A DNA stretch of 64,000 nt, taken from positions 57,102 to 121,101 of the forward strand of contig JBJFHL010000052.1 in NCBI GenBank assembly GCA_051893555.1. Direction: 5' to 3'. Position numbers and translations under genes: made by a program. The first letter of the stretch is position 1. The number at the start of each line of letters is the position of its first letter. Below the pieces are notes generated by a model. That model had not been told where the DNA came from and made no database searches. It saw nothing but the letters and a program-made list of their open reading frames with translations. The stretch is from RGIG7179 sp051893555 (lineage in GTDB: Bacteria; Bacillota; Clostridia; Peptostreptococcales; Anaerovoracaceae). This document shows, in pieces, positions 1 to 8,527 of this stretch.

Positions 1-1
1 A

Positions 2-358
2 TCCCAGCTGCGGCGGTATACCCGGCTGGGGAGTATGAGTGCGGCGCAGATGTCGGGGGTGTACCAGTCGGGGGGACTGTCCGTGGATGACAACGAGAAG
101 CGGGTCACGGTGGATGGAGAAGAGGTTCCGGTCACGCCCATCGAGTTCGGCATTCTGAAGCTGCTCACGGAGCACGCAGGCAGGGTGTTTTCCATGGACC
201 AGATCTATGAAGCGGTCTGGCAGGAACCTGCCTACAATCCGGAGAATACGGTGGCGGTTCACATCCGCCGAATTCGCGAAAAGATTGAAATTGACCCGAA
301 AAATCCAAAATATTTAAAGGTGGTGTGGGGAATTGGATACAAAATTGAAAAATTCTAA
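2..358 (+). CDS. OmpR/VanR-family response regulator, C-terminal part (5' truncated by window)
   Basis: The reading frame is open from the first bases of the window and encodes the end of a receiver linker followed by a winged-helix DNA-binding domain. The wing/recognition region reads NTVAVHIRRIREKIE and ends in the usual VWGIGYKIEKF, as in VanR/PhoB-type regulators. The receiver domain with the phosphoacceptor aspartate lies outside the window, so the apparent ATG at 35 is internal rather than a true start. It overlaps the sensor kinase gene by 26 bp, so the two are translationally coupled and form one two-component system. The signal sensed cannot be told from the sequence. Confidence 0.9.
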   Translation, partial: SQLRRYTRLGSMSAAQMSGVYQSGGLSVDDNEKRVTVDGEEVPVTPIEFGILKLLTEHAGRVFSMDQIYEAVWQEPAYNPENTVAVHIRRIREKIEIDPKNPKYLKVVWGIGYKIEKF

Positions 359-2357
359 ACAAAATACACTTGGCATGCTGTACGGTTTTGCCTGGCTTCT
401 GGCGGTGGTCAGCGGCACGGCCTGCGGGATTCTGACAAGCCTTACTCTGTGTCTGGGAAACATGGTAGACCTGGAGGCATATAAAGAAGCCATCGATGAC
501 CCGGACTGGGTGGAATTGAATCCATGGTTTGTATTTATACCGGATGCCAATGCATTCCGTGACAGGCTTGCCCTGCTTCTCACATGGGCGGTTGTTGCCG
601 GCGCCATTCTGGTCGTTTCTGTGATTGTGCTCAGCATACTGACAGGACGGTTTTCACGGAATGGGGATGGAACCATACATCTGAACTGGTTTGACCGGAT
701 CTGGTCTGAGGTGCAGCTGGCAGGCGTATTTGGATTTGCAACGGCTGCATGCGCGTTGTGCATACCGCTGATTTATATCGCCAGAGTACATGCATGGACG
801 GATGTGTTTACTCCGAATATTACGGATGACCACTGGTTTGGTCCGAGTAATTCATTCATTGTAAAGCTGTGCATTGCCGGGATGGCAGCGTCTGTTATTT
901 TGACGGTTTTGTGCTTTCTGCCGCTGGTGAAGAAGCTGAAAGCGCATAAGTTCTGGGAAAAGTCTCTGCTGGGCGGCATCTGGCTCTGGATGTACCGGGG
1001 ACTGAAGCATTTCTTCGGCGGTCTGATCCGGGCGTTCCGGGAAAACCGCAGCACCATGACGAAGGTGCTGGTTGTGCTGATCGGCGGGGCGGTGCTTTCT
1101 GCCACCTGGATCGGGCTTCCGGTGGTGATCGTGCTCATCGTGATTTTCGCACCGCGTCTTGTGAGAAAGTTTACGGCGGTGCGAACCGGCGCAGCCCAGG
1201 TCAGAAACGGAAATCTTAACTGGAAGATTCCTGTGGAATCGGATTCCCACGGGGTGCGGGGAGAACTGGACAGACTGGCTGCGGATATCAATGCCATCTC
1301 AGGCGCGACGGAAATCGCCGTGCAGAATGAGCTGAAAAACCAGCGGATGAAGACGGAGCTGATCTCCAATGTGTCCCATGATCTGAAGACACCCCTGACT
1401 TCCATGACAGCCTATGTCGATCTGCTGAAACAGGAGGGACTGGACAGCCCCAATGCGCCGGAATATCTGGACATTCTGGACAGCAAAACCCAGCGGCTGA
1501 AGGTGTTGACGGAGAATCTGTTTGAAGCGGCCAAGGCCTCCAGCGGTGCCATGCCGGTGTCCATGGGTGAAATCGATCTGCCTGCTCTGGTGACCCAGAG
1601 TCTGGCGGAAATGGAAGAACGACTGGCGGTCCGCAGCCTGCAGGTTATCGTGCGGAATGAACTGGAGAACGGTGCCGAATCCGGCACATCCGGGTCATCC
1701 GGCTGTAAGGTCATCGCCGACGGTCAGCTTCTGTGGCGCGTCATCGAAAACCTGCTGGGCAACGTGAGCAAATACGCCTTGCCGTCAAGTCGGGTCTACA
1801 TTAATATCAGCCGGGCAGGCGCCGAACCAGATGCCGAATCAGGAGTCAAACCAAGAGCTAAATCATCTGGCGCCGGATCTTCGAACCGGCCGGGCAAAAT
1901 CCTGCTGGAGATAAAGAACATTTCCGAAGATCAGCTGAACATTTCTGCCGATGAGCTGATGGAGCGGTTCAAGCGGGGGGATGAATCCCGCAATACCGAA
2001 GGAAGCGGCCTGGGACTGGCCATTGCCAGAGATCTGGTGCATCTAATGAAGGGCACCTTCGAGGTTTCCATCGACGGCGATCTGTTCAAAGCCAGCGTGA
2101 TCCTGGATGAAGCGGGCACTGCGCAGGAGCCGGCGGTCGAACCTGTTTCCGCAACTGGGCCTGCAACCGAGCCTGCGGCGGAGACCGAATGCGGTTCTGA
2201 GATCGGATCCGTGGACGAATCTGAGACCCTGACGCCTGAATCCGGACGCGGAAGACGATTTTCGGGCACTGCTGTTTTCCAAAAAGGCCGAAAAGTTTTC
2301 CAAAAGAAAACAATTTCGCGAAAAGGGAAAACTGACTCGGAAAAAATAACAGAATAA
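333..2357 (+). CDS. Membrane sensor histidine kinase, partner of the upstream regulator
   Basis: 674 residues from a TTG at 333, preceded by a G-rich ribosome site inside the regulator gene; an ATG at 375 is an alternative. About five hydrophobic segments fall between residues 15 and 275, followed by a HAMP-like linker. The H box SNVSHDLKTP has His near 349, the N box ENLLGN lies near 472, and the G box GSGLGL near 558. It should autophosphorylate and pass phosphate to the OmpR-type protein encoded just upstream. Oddities are low-complexity insertions in the catalytic domain (near residues 450 and 495-515) and a 75-residue tail after the ATPase fold. The last 25 residues of that tail are encoded by a copy of a dispersed palindromic repeat (2274-2332). 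Confidence 0.92.
   Translation: MDTKLKNSKQNTLGMLYGFAWLLAVVSGTACGILTSLTLCLGNMVDLEAYKEAIDDPDWVELNPWFVFIPDANAFRDRLALLLTWAVVAGAILVVSVIVLSILTGRFSRNGDGTIHLNWFDRIWSEVQLAGVFGFATAACALCIPLIYIARVHAWTDVFTPNITDDHWFGPSNSFIVKLCIAGMAASVILTVLCFLPLVKKLKAHKFWEKSLLGGIWLWMYRGLKHFFGGLIRAFRENRSTMTKVLVVLIGGAVLSATWIGLPVVIVLIVIFAPRLVRKFTAVRTGAAQVRNGNLNWKIPVESDSHGVRGELDRLAADINAISGATEIAVQNELKNQRMKTELISNVSHDLKTPLTSMTAYVDLLKQEGLDSPNAPEYLDILDSKTQRLKVLTENLFEAAKASSGAMPVSMGEIDLPALVTQSLAEMEERLAVRSLQVIVRNELENGAESGTSGSSGCKVIADGQLLWRVIENLLGNVSKYALPSSRVYINISRAGAEPDAESGVKPRAKSSGAGSSNRPGKILLEIKNISEDQLNISADELMERFKRGDESRNTEGSGLGLAIARDLVHLMKGTFEVSIDGDLFKASVILDEAGTAQEPAVEPVSATGPATEPAAETECGSEIGSVDESETLTPESGRGRRFSGTAVFQKGRKVFQKKTISRKGKTDSEKITE
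2274..2332 (+). repeat. Palindromic element copy A (inside kinase gene)
   Basis: About 59 bp opening with GTTTTCCAAAA, carrying an internal hairpin GTTTTCCAAAAGAAAAC, and closing with GGGAAAAC. It lies in the 3' end of the histidine kinase gene and is translated there. It forms a doublet with copy B, whose start is 175 bp further on. Confidence 0.8.
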
Positions 2358-2448
2358 GCTATATAGTGAAAAAATTTACAGCATAATAATTACATTTTGT
2401 AGCGGTGCGAAGGCTTTTTTCGGGAAAACCTGCTGAAATCAGTAGAAA

Positions 2449-2508
2449 GTTTTCCGAAAAGGCCTTTTTGTTTTCCAAAAGAAAACATTTCGGGCAAAAA
2501 GGAAAACC
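2449..2508 (+). repeat. Palindromic element copy B
   Basis: Second member of the doublet, in the spacer after the kinase gene, same orientation as copy A: outer arms GTTTTCC and GGAAAACC with the internal hairpin GTTTTCCAAAAGAAAAC. The remaining spacer 2358-2681 is AT-rich and holds the promoter of the next gene; I see no gene in it. Confidence 0.8.
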
Positions 2509-2604
2509 GGGCCGCTGCGGACAGCCATCGGACAGCCTACAGAAATCCATTCAGGCTTTCATTAAAGTGAATATAAAAACCATAAAATATAGAATAAGTA
2601 ATAA

Positions 2605-2633
2605 TTGACATATATAATACAATAATGTAAAAT
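2605..2633 (+). promoter_or_regulatory. Sigma-A type promoter of the nuclease-like gene
   Basis: A consensus -35 TTGACA (2605-2610) is separated by exactly 17 bp from a -10 TAAAAT (2628-2633), about 50 bp upstream of the ATG at 2682. Confidence 0.75.
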
Positions 2634-2681
2634 ATTACCGAAAAAGAATGGAAAAAGAAAATCACGAGAGGAGGGAAAAGA

Positions 2682-3404
2682 ATGCTGTTCATGGATGATA
2701 TTCTGGCTCGAAAGCGTTTCATGCTCCGCAGAAAGGAGCAGCTGGAACAGCGGCTTGCAGAAATACCGAAGGGCCGTCTGAAAAAGAAAAGGGCAAGAGG
2801 TGAAACCTATTATTATCTGGAACAAGGCGGGAAGCTGCAGAGCCTGCAGCAGAAGCCTGAACTCAGAGCACTCTATGAGGAAAAGCAGGCAGCAGAAAAG
2901 GAACTGAAAAGTTTGAACAGCAATATTATGGCGATTGACCGTTTCCTGAAGCAGTATATACCCATGTCACCAGAAGAAACCAGGAGGCAGGTGCAGGGCA
3001 GACCGTGGGAAGAAGTGGAGGGTCAGCAGAATTCTTTTAATACAGATAACAGAGAACTGGTGTATCTGGGGGTGCTTTACCACTCCAAGTCAGAAATGCT
3101 GATTGCCATTATGCTGACCTCTTTCGGGATCGAGTTCAAGTATGAAATATCCCTAAAGGAAGGATACCGGAAAGTATATCCGGATTTCGTCATCAGGCGG
3201 CCTCGCGACGGCAGAATCATGTACTGGGAGCATGCCGGTGTGACCCATAAAGAAGAATATATCATGAAACTTCACGGGCGGCTGGACGAATATCATGCCA
3301 TGGGAATTAACCTTTGGGACAATCTGATCCTGAGTTTTGACGGACCCGACGGCAGCCTGAATGCGGATCAGATTGAAAAAATCATCCGCCTGTATCTGCT
3401 GTAG
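2682..3404 (+). CDS. PD-(D/E)XK nuclease-like hypothetical protein
   Basis: 240 residues, start chosen for a strong GAGGAGGG site just upstream of the ATG. The N-terminal half (residues 10-100) is charged and helical, probably coiled coil. The C-terminal half has an order of conserved acids typical of the PD-(D/E)XK fold: SKSEMLIAIML, then a GIEFKYE strand, then YPDFVI, and a later MYWEH strand. I infer a possible endonuclease-like domain; no substrate can be named. It is a single-gene unit with its own promoter, between the two-component system and the YhaM gene. Not a family I can name with certainty. Confidence 0.6.
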   Translation: MLFMDDILARKRFMLRRKEQLEQRLAEIPKGRLKKKRARGETYYYLEQGGKLQSLQQKPELRALYEEKQAAEKELKSLNSNIMAIDRFLKQYIPMSPEETRRQVQGRPWEEVEGQQNSFNTDNRELVYLGVLYHSKSEMLIAIMLTSFGIEFKYEISLKEGYRKVYPDFVIRRPRDGRIMYWEHAGVTHKEEYIMKLHGRLDEYHAMGINLWDNLILSFDGPDGSLNADQIEKIIRLYLL

Positions 3405-3470
3405 GGGATTCTTACCTACGACATACCGCAATGCGAAATCCACAACTTGACATCTTAGCACAGATGGTAA

Positions 3471-3499
3471 TTGAAGCAGCGGAGAATTTGGTGTATAAT
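3471..3499 (+). promoter_or_regulatory. Sigma-A type promoter of yhaM
   Basis: TTGAAG (3471-3476), 17-bp spacer, perfect TATAAT (3494-3499); about 70 bp upstream of the yhaM start codon. Confidence 0.7.
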
Positions 3500-3569
3500 G
3501 AAAACAGGCGGCGCAGTGCCGATGAAATGAAGACAGAATAAGAGCAAGTAATAGTAAGGAAGAAACAGC

Positions 3570-4532
3570 ATGAAAGAGATATATATTAAGGATTTACGGA
3601 AGGACCAGGAGGTCACAGAATTCTTCATGGTGAAGATGGCTGCAGTGAAGACCGGTTCCAACGGCAAGCAGTATCTGGACATCACCCTGGGCGACAAGAC
3701 AGGAGAACTGACCGGCAAGAAATGGGACGTCAGCGATGGCGAATACCCGGCGCTGGTTGACATAAAAGAAAAAGATATCGTGAAAATCAAGGGCATCATC
3801 ACCGAATGGGCAGGCCAGCTGCAGTTCCGGGTGCAGCGGATCCGGAAAGCCAACGAAAACGACGGCCAGCAGATCGGTGACTTCGTCAAGGCCGCTCCGG
3901 AGGATCCGCAGGCAATGTACGACTTTATTTTCGATACTGCCCAAAATCTGTCCGACCGGGATTTACGGGAGTTGTGCGTCAGACTGCTGACGGAGAATAA
4001 GGAACGTCTCCTCTATTATCCGGCAGCATCCAAGAATCACCATGCCCAGCTGGGGGGCCTGCTGTACCATACGAAGCGTATGTTGATGACAGGGATGCGG
4101 GTCTGCGAAGTCTATACCAATCTCAACCGGGATCTGGTACTGACCGGGGTGATTCTGCACGATATGGAAAAACTCAATGAAATTGATGCAGATACAGACG
4201 GGATTGCCAGCGGTTATTCCTTCGAAGGTCAGATGCTGGGACACCTGATCCAGGGCGTGAAGCTGGTAGACCGCATGGCGCTGGAAATGGGCATGGACCG
4301 GGAAAAGGCCATCATGCTGGAGCACATGATCCTGTCCCATCATTACGAACCGGAATTCGGAAGCCCGAAGAAGCCGCTGTTCCCGGAGGCAGAGGTGCTG
4401 CACTATCTGGATATTCTGGATGCCAGAATGTTCGACATGCAGGCTGCACTGGAAGCAACCGCACCGGGAGAATTCAGCGACCGAGTATGGACGCTGGACA
4501 ACCGGAGACTGTATAAATCTGTAAATATCTGA
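3570..4532 (+). CDS. yhaM: 3'-5' exoribonuclease of the YhaM family
   Basis: 320 residues, the usual length for YhaM. Residues 1-110 form an OB-fold nucleic-acid-binding domain (KQYLDITLGDKTGELTGKKW). Residues 150-300 form an HD metal-dependent phosphohydrolase domain, with metal ligands visible at the LLYHTKR His, the catalytic pair in LHDMEK (about 196-197) and the later SHHYE motif. In Bacillus subtilis YhaM trims RNA and DNA 3' ends; the same activity is inferred here. A consensus promoter precedes it. The next gene starts 50 bp downstream and is probably cotranscribed, giving a small RNA-processing cluster. Confidence 0.92.
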   Translation: MKEIYIKDLRKDQEVTEFFMVKMAAVKTGSNGKQYLDITLGDKTGELTGKKWDVSDGEYPALVDIKEKDIVKIKGIITEWAGQLQFRVQRIRKANENDGQQIGDFVKAAPEDPQAMYDFIFDTAQNLSDRDLRELCVRLLTENKERLLYYPAASKNHHAQLGGLLYHTKRMLMTGMRVCEVYTNLNRDLVLTGVILHDMEKLNEIDADTDGIASGYSFEGQMLGHLIQGVKLVDRMALEMGMDREKAIMLEHMILSHHYEPEFGSPKKPLFPEAEVLHYLDILDARMFDMQAALEATAPGEFSDRVWTLDNRRLYKSVNI

Positions 4533-4582
4533 AAACGATCTGACAGAACATCAAGTCTGAGGGAATCGCAAGGAGGAGTACT

Positions 4583-5863
4583 ATGATCAAGCTGCCAAAA
4601 GAAGTCAATAAAATTCTGAAAACACTGGAAGGTGCCGGTGCCGAAGCCTACGTGGCCGGCGAGTGCGTGCGGGACAGCCTGCTGGGTGAAAACCCTTACG
4701 GCTGGGATGTGGTCACTTCTGCGGGGTCGGACAAGCTGCGGGAACTCTTCCCGGAGGGCAAGGTGATCAGCGAGAAGTTCGGCATCCTGCGGCTGGAATA
4801 CATAGAAGAAATTTACGATAAAGAAGGCGAATTCACAGGGGAAGAGGGCCTGATCATCGATGTGGCACCTTACAGAAACAGCGGAACCATTGAAACCGAA
4901 CTGGCGAGAAAGGCATTTACCATCGATGCCATCGCGGACAGCCTGAGCCGGATTTCCGACCCGTACGAAGGACGGGAAGATATCCGGAAGAAGCTGGTCA
5001 GAACCATCGGCGATCCGGATGCACTGTTCCGGGAGCAGCCGCTGAAAATGATGCAGGCCATCCGCTATGCGGCGCAGTTTGACTTTGATCTGCATAAATC
5101 GGTTTACGAAGCCATCTGCAGCAATTACAGAAAGCTGGAAGAAGCTGACGTGAACGGCCTTCGGGACGAGTTCACCATGATCATCAGTGCAGCCTGCGGC
5201 GGCAAGGGACTGAGCATGATCATGGACACAGGCATTCTGAACATTATTCTGGGAGAGGACGTGGTAAAGAGCCTGACCAAACGGGAGAAGAGTGACCTGA
5301 CGATCCTCTGCCAGAACATCGATAAGACCCAGCAGGTGGAAGACCGGCGGCTCGGTCTGTTTTACTCCGCCCTGGATAAGAAGAAATCCATGCCTTCGAT
5401 TGAAAAACTGGGATTTGACGCGGAGACACACCAGCATCTGGTGGACGCGGTCACGGATATGGCCAAACTGTATTTCACCGCACAGAAGCCGGAACTGAAG
5501 AAATTCATCTATCAGAGAGGATGGGACCGGTACAACTACCTTGCCAGCCTGGAAAAAGCCCAGCGTATCGTCTTTGACTATTACTCGGAGACGAAGATCA
5601 AAAGCCGGATGTATCTGCTGGAAGAGATCAAAACGTATCGCGAGCCGATCTTTGAGGAGGAACTGGCCATTGACGGCAATGACCTGATGGAAGCCGGTAT
5701 CTGCAAGACGGCGGAGGACGCAGCGAAAATGCTCTCCATGCTGGTGGAGGAAATGCACGTGCATCCGCGGAAAAATACCCGAAAGGATCTGCTGGAACTG
5801 GCGAAGAAATATAAGAAATTCAAGTTTTTGACATGGACGAGAGGCACACATTGGCTGCATTAA
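4583..5863 (+). CDS. CCA-adding enzyme/poly(A) polymerase family protein with degenerate active site
   Basis: 426 residues with the class II tRNA nucleotidyltransferase layout: N-terminal nucleotidyltransferase domain (1-140), then helical neck and body domains. The start follows an AAGGAGGAG site. The signature normally reading GGxVRD...DxD(I/V)xTS is AGECVRDSLLG then GWDVVTS, so the first catalytic aspartate is Gly40 while Asp42 remains. The normally conserved RRDFTINA is RKAFTIDA and the nucleotide-selecting ED of EDxLRxxRA is EQPLKMMQA. These changes suggest a pseudoenzyme or altered activity rather than a working CCA-adding enzyme. It follows yhaM and overlaps the helicase gene by 31 bp. 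Confidence 0.8.
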   Translation: MIKLPKEVNKILKTLEGAGAEAYVAGECVRDSLLGENPYGWDVVTSAGSDKLRELFPEGKVISEKFGILRLEYIEEIYDKEGEFTGEEGLIIDVAPYRNSGTIETELARKAFTIDAIADSLSRISDPYEGREDIRKKLVRTIGDPDALFREQPLKMMQAIRYAAQFDFDLHKSVYEAICSNYRKLEEADVNGLRDEFTMIISAACGGKGLSMIMDTGILNIILGEDVVKSLTKREKSDLTILCQNIDKTQQVEDRRLGLFYSALDKKKSMPSIEKLGFDAETHQHLVDAVTDMAKLYFTAQKPELKKFIYQRGWDRYNYLASLEKAQRIVFDYYSETKIKSRMYLLEEIKTYREPIFEEELAIDGNDLMEAGICKTAEDAAKMLSMLVEEMHVHPRKNTRKDLLELAKKYKKFKFLTWTRGTHWLH

Positions 5864-7698
5864 ACCACGGATTTGAAACAGGGCACAGCAATATAACGAA
5901 AATAAGCCAGGTCACCCCAGAGGTGACCTTGTTTTTGCGCAATCTGGGATTTTCCAATTACTATATCATCAAGATTTTCGACCTGGTGGGAGAGAGCGCT
6001 GTGGCGCTGACGGAAGACAATCCGTACTGGCTGCTGGATGAGTTTCCGAGAATGGGTTTCCATAAAGTGGATGAAGCGGCAGAAAAGCTGGGAGTCAGCC
6101 GGGACAGCGAGTACCGGATCGAAAGCGGCATCCGGTTCGGGCTGAAAAGCTATGTGGCGGAGGGCCACAGCTTTGCGCCGGTGCAGCAGCTCTGTGAGCA
6201 GGCTGCAGAATACCTGGATCTTCCGTCTTCGCTGGTGCGGGATGTGCTGGAAGACATGGCTCTCATGGGACGGCTGCAGCTGACGGTGCTGGACGGGCAG
6301 CAGGTGGTCTATTTTTACGGATATTACCGGGCGGAATGCGTGATCTGCGGTAAACTGGCGGATCTGGCGGATCCGGATATGCAGAACGAAGATTCCACCA
6401 GGCAAAGTGGTGACCCGACGGCGGACGAAAACCTGGAATTCCAGCTTCGAAAAGCAGAAGCCTCCGGCGGAATTCAGCTGTCAGACGAGCAGAGAGAGGC
6501 GGCACGACATGTTTTGAAAAGCGGCGTGTCCATCATCACCGGTGGCCCCGGCACCGGAAAAACCACCCTGATCCGGACGGTTTTGGCGGTTCTGAAAGAG
6601 CAGGGAAAGCGGACTGCCGTGGCAGCCCCTACGGGCAGGGCAGCCAAGCGGCTTATGGAAACCACCGGGCAGCCTGCGTCCACGGTACACCGCCTTCTGG
6701 AATATTACTTCGATGAGGGCAGCCACACCATGGCATTCGGGAAGAATCAGGCGAATCCGCTGGATGTGGATGCGGTCATTGTGGACGAGGCATCCATGAT
6801 GGACCTGCTGCTGATGGGTGCCCTTTGTGACGCGCTGAAGCCGGGAACGAAGCTGGTTCTGGTGGGGGATGCGGACCAGCTGCCGTCGGTGGGGGCAGGA
6901 AATGTGCTGGAGGATCTGATTGGCAGTGAATTGTTTTATACGGCGCACCTGACGGAAATTTTCCGGCAGGCCAGAGAAAGCAATATCGTGGTCAACGCCC
7001 ATCGGATCAATCAGGGACAGTATCCGGTGTTCGGCGGGGATTTTCTTCTGGTGGAGGGGGACAAGCAGCAGGAGATCCTGGGGAAGGTTACGGCGCTGGC
7101 AGCCGGTTTTCCGCTGGATCAGGTGCAGGTGCTGACACCGGTGAAAAAAGGCATTCTGGGCAGTTTCAATCTGAATCTCCATCTGCAGCAGGTATTCAAT
7201 CCGCCCCGGGACGGGCAGCCGGAAATGCAGTTCGGACAGCGGGTTTACCGGGTAGGAGATCGGGTGATGCAGATCAGGAATGACTACCGGCTGGAGTTCC
7301 GCCGTCATGACGGGAAGAACGGAAAGGGAATCTTCAACGGCGAGACGGGGATTATCACGGCCATCGATGTGGAGATGGCCGTGGTGACGGTGTGCTTTGA
7401 CGAGGAAAAATGGGTGGAATATCCGTATCCCCAGCTGGATGAGATTGAGCTGGCTTATGCGGTGACGGTCCACAAGAGCCAGGGCAGCGAATTTCCGGTG
7501 GTGATCCTGCCTATGACCTGGTTCCCGCCGGCACTGGCGGTGCGGAACCTGCTGTACACCGCCGTAACCCGGGGAAAAGAAAGGGTGTACATCGTGGGAC
7601 GGCGGGATTATCTCAATGCCATGGTGGATCACAATGAAAACCGACGGCGAAACTCCGGGCTCATGAGCCGGCTGGCCGGGTTTTATCAGGGGGTGTGA
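5833..7698 (+). CDS. recD2: RecD2-like ATP-dependent DNA helicase (short N-terminus)
   Basis: 621 residues. Superfamily 1 helicase motifs are complete: Walker A GGPGTGKTT near residue 237, Walker B VIVDEAS, GDADQLPSVG (motif III), TVHKSQGSEF and YTAVTRGKE (motifs V/VI). The region before the motor contains helix-hairpin-helix segments (VTPEVTLFLRNLGF). RecD2 proteins are usually about 740 residues with an extra N-terminal OB-like domain, which is missing here. The chosen ATG overlaps the upstream gene by 31 bp; no better start is seen before residue 74. RecD2 acts in DNA repair and recombination outside RecBCD. The comF gene follows after one base. Confidence 0.88.
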   Translation: MDERHTLAALNHGFETGHSNITKISQVTPEVTLFLRNLGFSNYYIIKIFDLVGESAVALTEDNPYWLLDEFPRMGFHKVDEAAEKLGVSRDSEYRIESGIRFGLKSYVAEGHSFAPVQQLCEQAAEYLDLPSSLVRDVLEDMALMGRLQLTVLDGQQVVYFYGYYRAECVICGKLADLADPDMQNEDSTRQSGDPTADENLEFQLRKAEASGGIQLSDEQREAARHVLKSGVSIITGGPGTGKTTLIRTVLAVLKEQGKRTAVAAPTGRAAKRLMETTGQPASTVHRLLEYYFDEGSHTMAFGKNQANPLDVDAVIVDEASMMDLLLMGALCDALKPGTKLVLVGDADQLPSVGAGNVLEDLIGSELFYTAHLTEIFRQARESNIVVNAHRINQGQYPVFGGDFLLVEGDKQQEILGKVTALAAGFPLDQVQVLTPVKKGILGSFNLNLHLQQVFNPPRDGQPEMQFGQRVYRVGDRVMQIRNDYRLEFRRHDGKNGKGIFNGETGIITAIDVEMAVVTVCFDEEKWVEYPYPQLDEIELAYAVTVHKSQGSEFPVVILPMTWFPPALAVRNLLYTAVTRGKERVYIVGRRDYLNAMVDHNENRRRNSGLMSRLAGFYQGV

Positions 7699-7699
7699 G

Positions 7700-8518
7700 A
7701 TGTATCTGATCAGACGGGGCCCGGAATGGCTGCAGCATCTGGCGGAGCAGACGGCGGATTTTTTCTTTCCGTGGGGGACGTACTGTGTGGTCTGCGGAAA
7801 CTATATCGACCGCAGCCGAAGCTACTGCCTCTGTGACCACTGCATCCGCCATATCACATGGGGCCATGTGGAGATTCCACCGGAAAGTCTGCGGAACAAC
7901 AACTTTACCGGACCGGAAGCGGAGCTGCTGCAGGAAGAGGGCGGCATTCCGCTGGATTCCATCCGCGCCTGCATGAAATACGGCCTTTATGAACGGCGGC
8001 TGATTTTCGATCTGAAGTACAACGGGCATACGTATATGGCCCGGATTCTGGCCAAAATCCTTGCAGACCGGGTTCGTTCCGATGCCGGGGCTGCGGGACT
8101 GCTGGAGGCAGACTTTATCATTCCGGTTCCCATGCATCGAAAAAAAGAAAAGCAGCGGGGATTCAACCAGGCGGCGGTGACTGCCGGATATCTGGGCGGA
8201 TTTCTGGGGATTCCTGTCCTGGAGGACGGACTGGAGCGACGGGAATCGACGGCGGCGCAGCGGAGTATTGCAGGGGGTGACCGGCTTTCCAATCTCCACG
8301 GAGCATTCGGCGCCGGCTGCAGAGGAAGGCTTTCGGAAAAAATTGCGGGAAAGCGTGTCATCCTTCTGGACGATATCTTCACCACAGGGGCCACAGCCAT
8401 CTGCTGCGGGCGGGTGCTGAAGAAGGCGGGCGCAGTACGGGTGGATGTGCTGACGGTGGCATCGGGAAACGATGGTGCAGAAGGTTTTTTCCTTGCAAAG
8501 GAGCGGGAAATCAGTTAA
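7700..8518 (+). CDS. comF: ComF family phosphoribosyltransferase-like protein
   Basis: 272 residues, start at the ATG two bases after the helicase stop codon's first base pair region, with GGGGGTG as ribosome site. An N-terminal zinc ribbon (CVVCG at about 30, CLCDHC at about 50) is followed by a phosphoribosyltransferase fold with the PRPP loop VILLDDIFTTGATA near residue 225. In transformable Firmicutes ComFC is needed for DNA uptake; in clostridia it is widespread and its role is uncertain. The gene is the last of the yhaM-recD2 cluster. Its final codons contain the promoter for the downstream raiA-type RNA. Confidence 0.92.
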   Translation: MYLIRRGPEWLQHLAEQTADFFFPWGTYCVVCGNYIDRSRSYCLCDHCIRHITWGHVEIPPESLRNNNFTGPEAELLQEEGGIPLDSIRACMKYGLYERRLIFDLKYNGHTYMARILAKILADRVRSDAGAAGLLEADFIIPVPMHRKKEKQRGFNQAAVTAGYLGGFLGIPVLEDGLERRESTAAQRSIAGGDRLSNLHGAFGAGCRGRLSEKIAGKRVILLDDIFTTGATAICCGRVLKKAGAVRVDVLTVASGNDGAEGFFLAKEREIS

Positions 8519-8521
8519 AAT
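8493..8521 (+). promoter_or_regulatory. Promoter of the raiA-type RNA
   Basis: TTGCAA (8493-8498), 17-bp spacer, TAAAAT (8516-8521). It overlaps the end of comF and would start transcription near 8528, exactly where the structured RNA begins. Confidence 0.7.
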
Positions 8522-8527
8522 AAAAAG

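Noticed and set aside
2405..2608. 67-residue frame downstream of the sensor kinase
   Set aside because: Made almost entirely of the palindromic repeat copy B and the promoter region of the next gene.
4403..5860. 485-residue minus-strand frame opposite the CCA-enzyme homologue
   Set aside because: Antisense shadow; the plus-strand gene has a ribosome site and family motifs.
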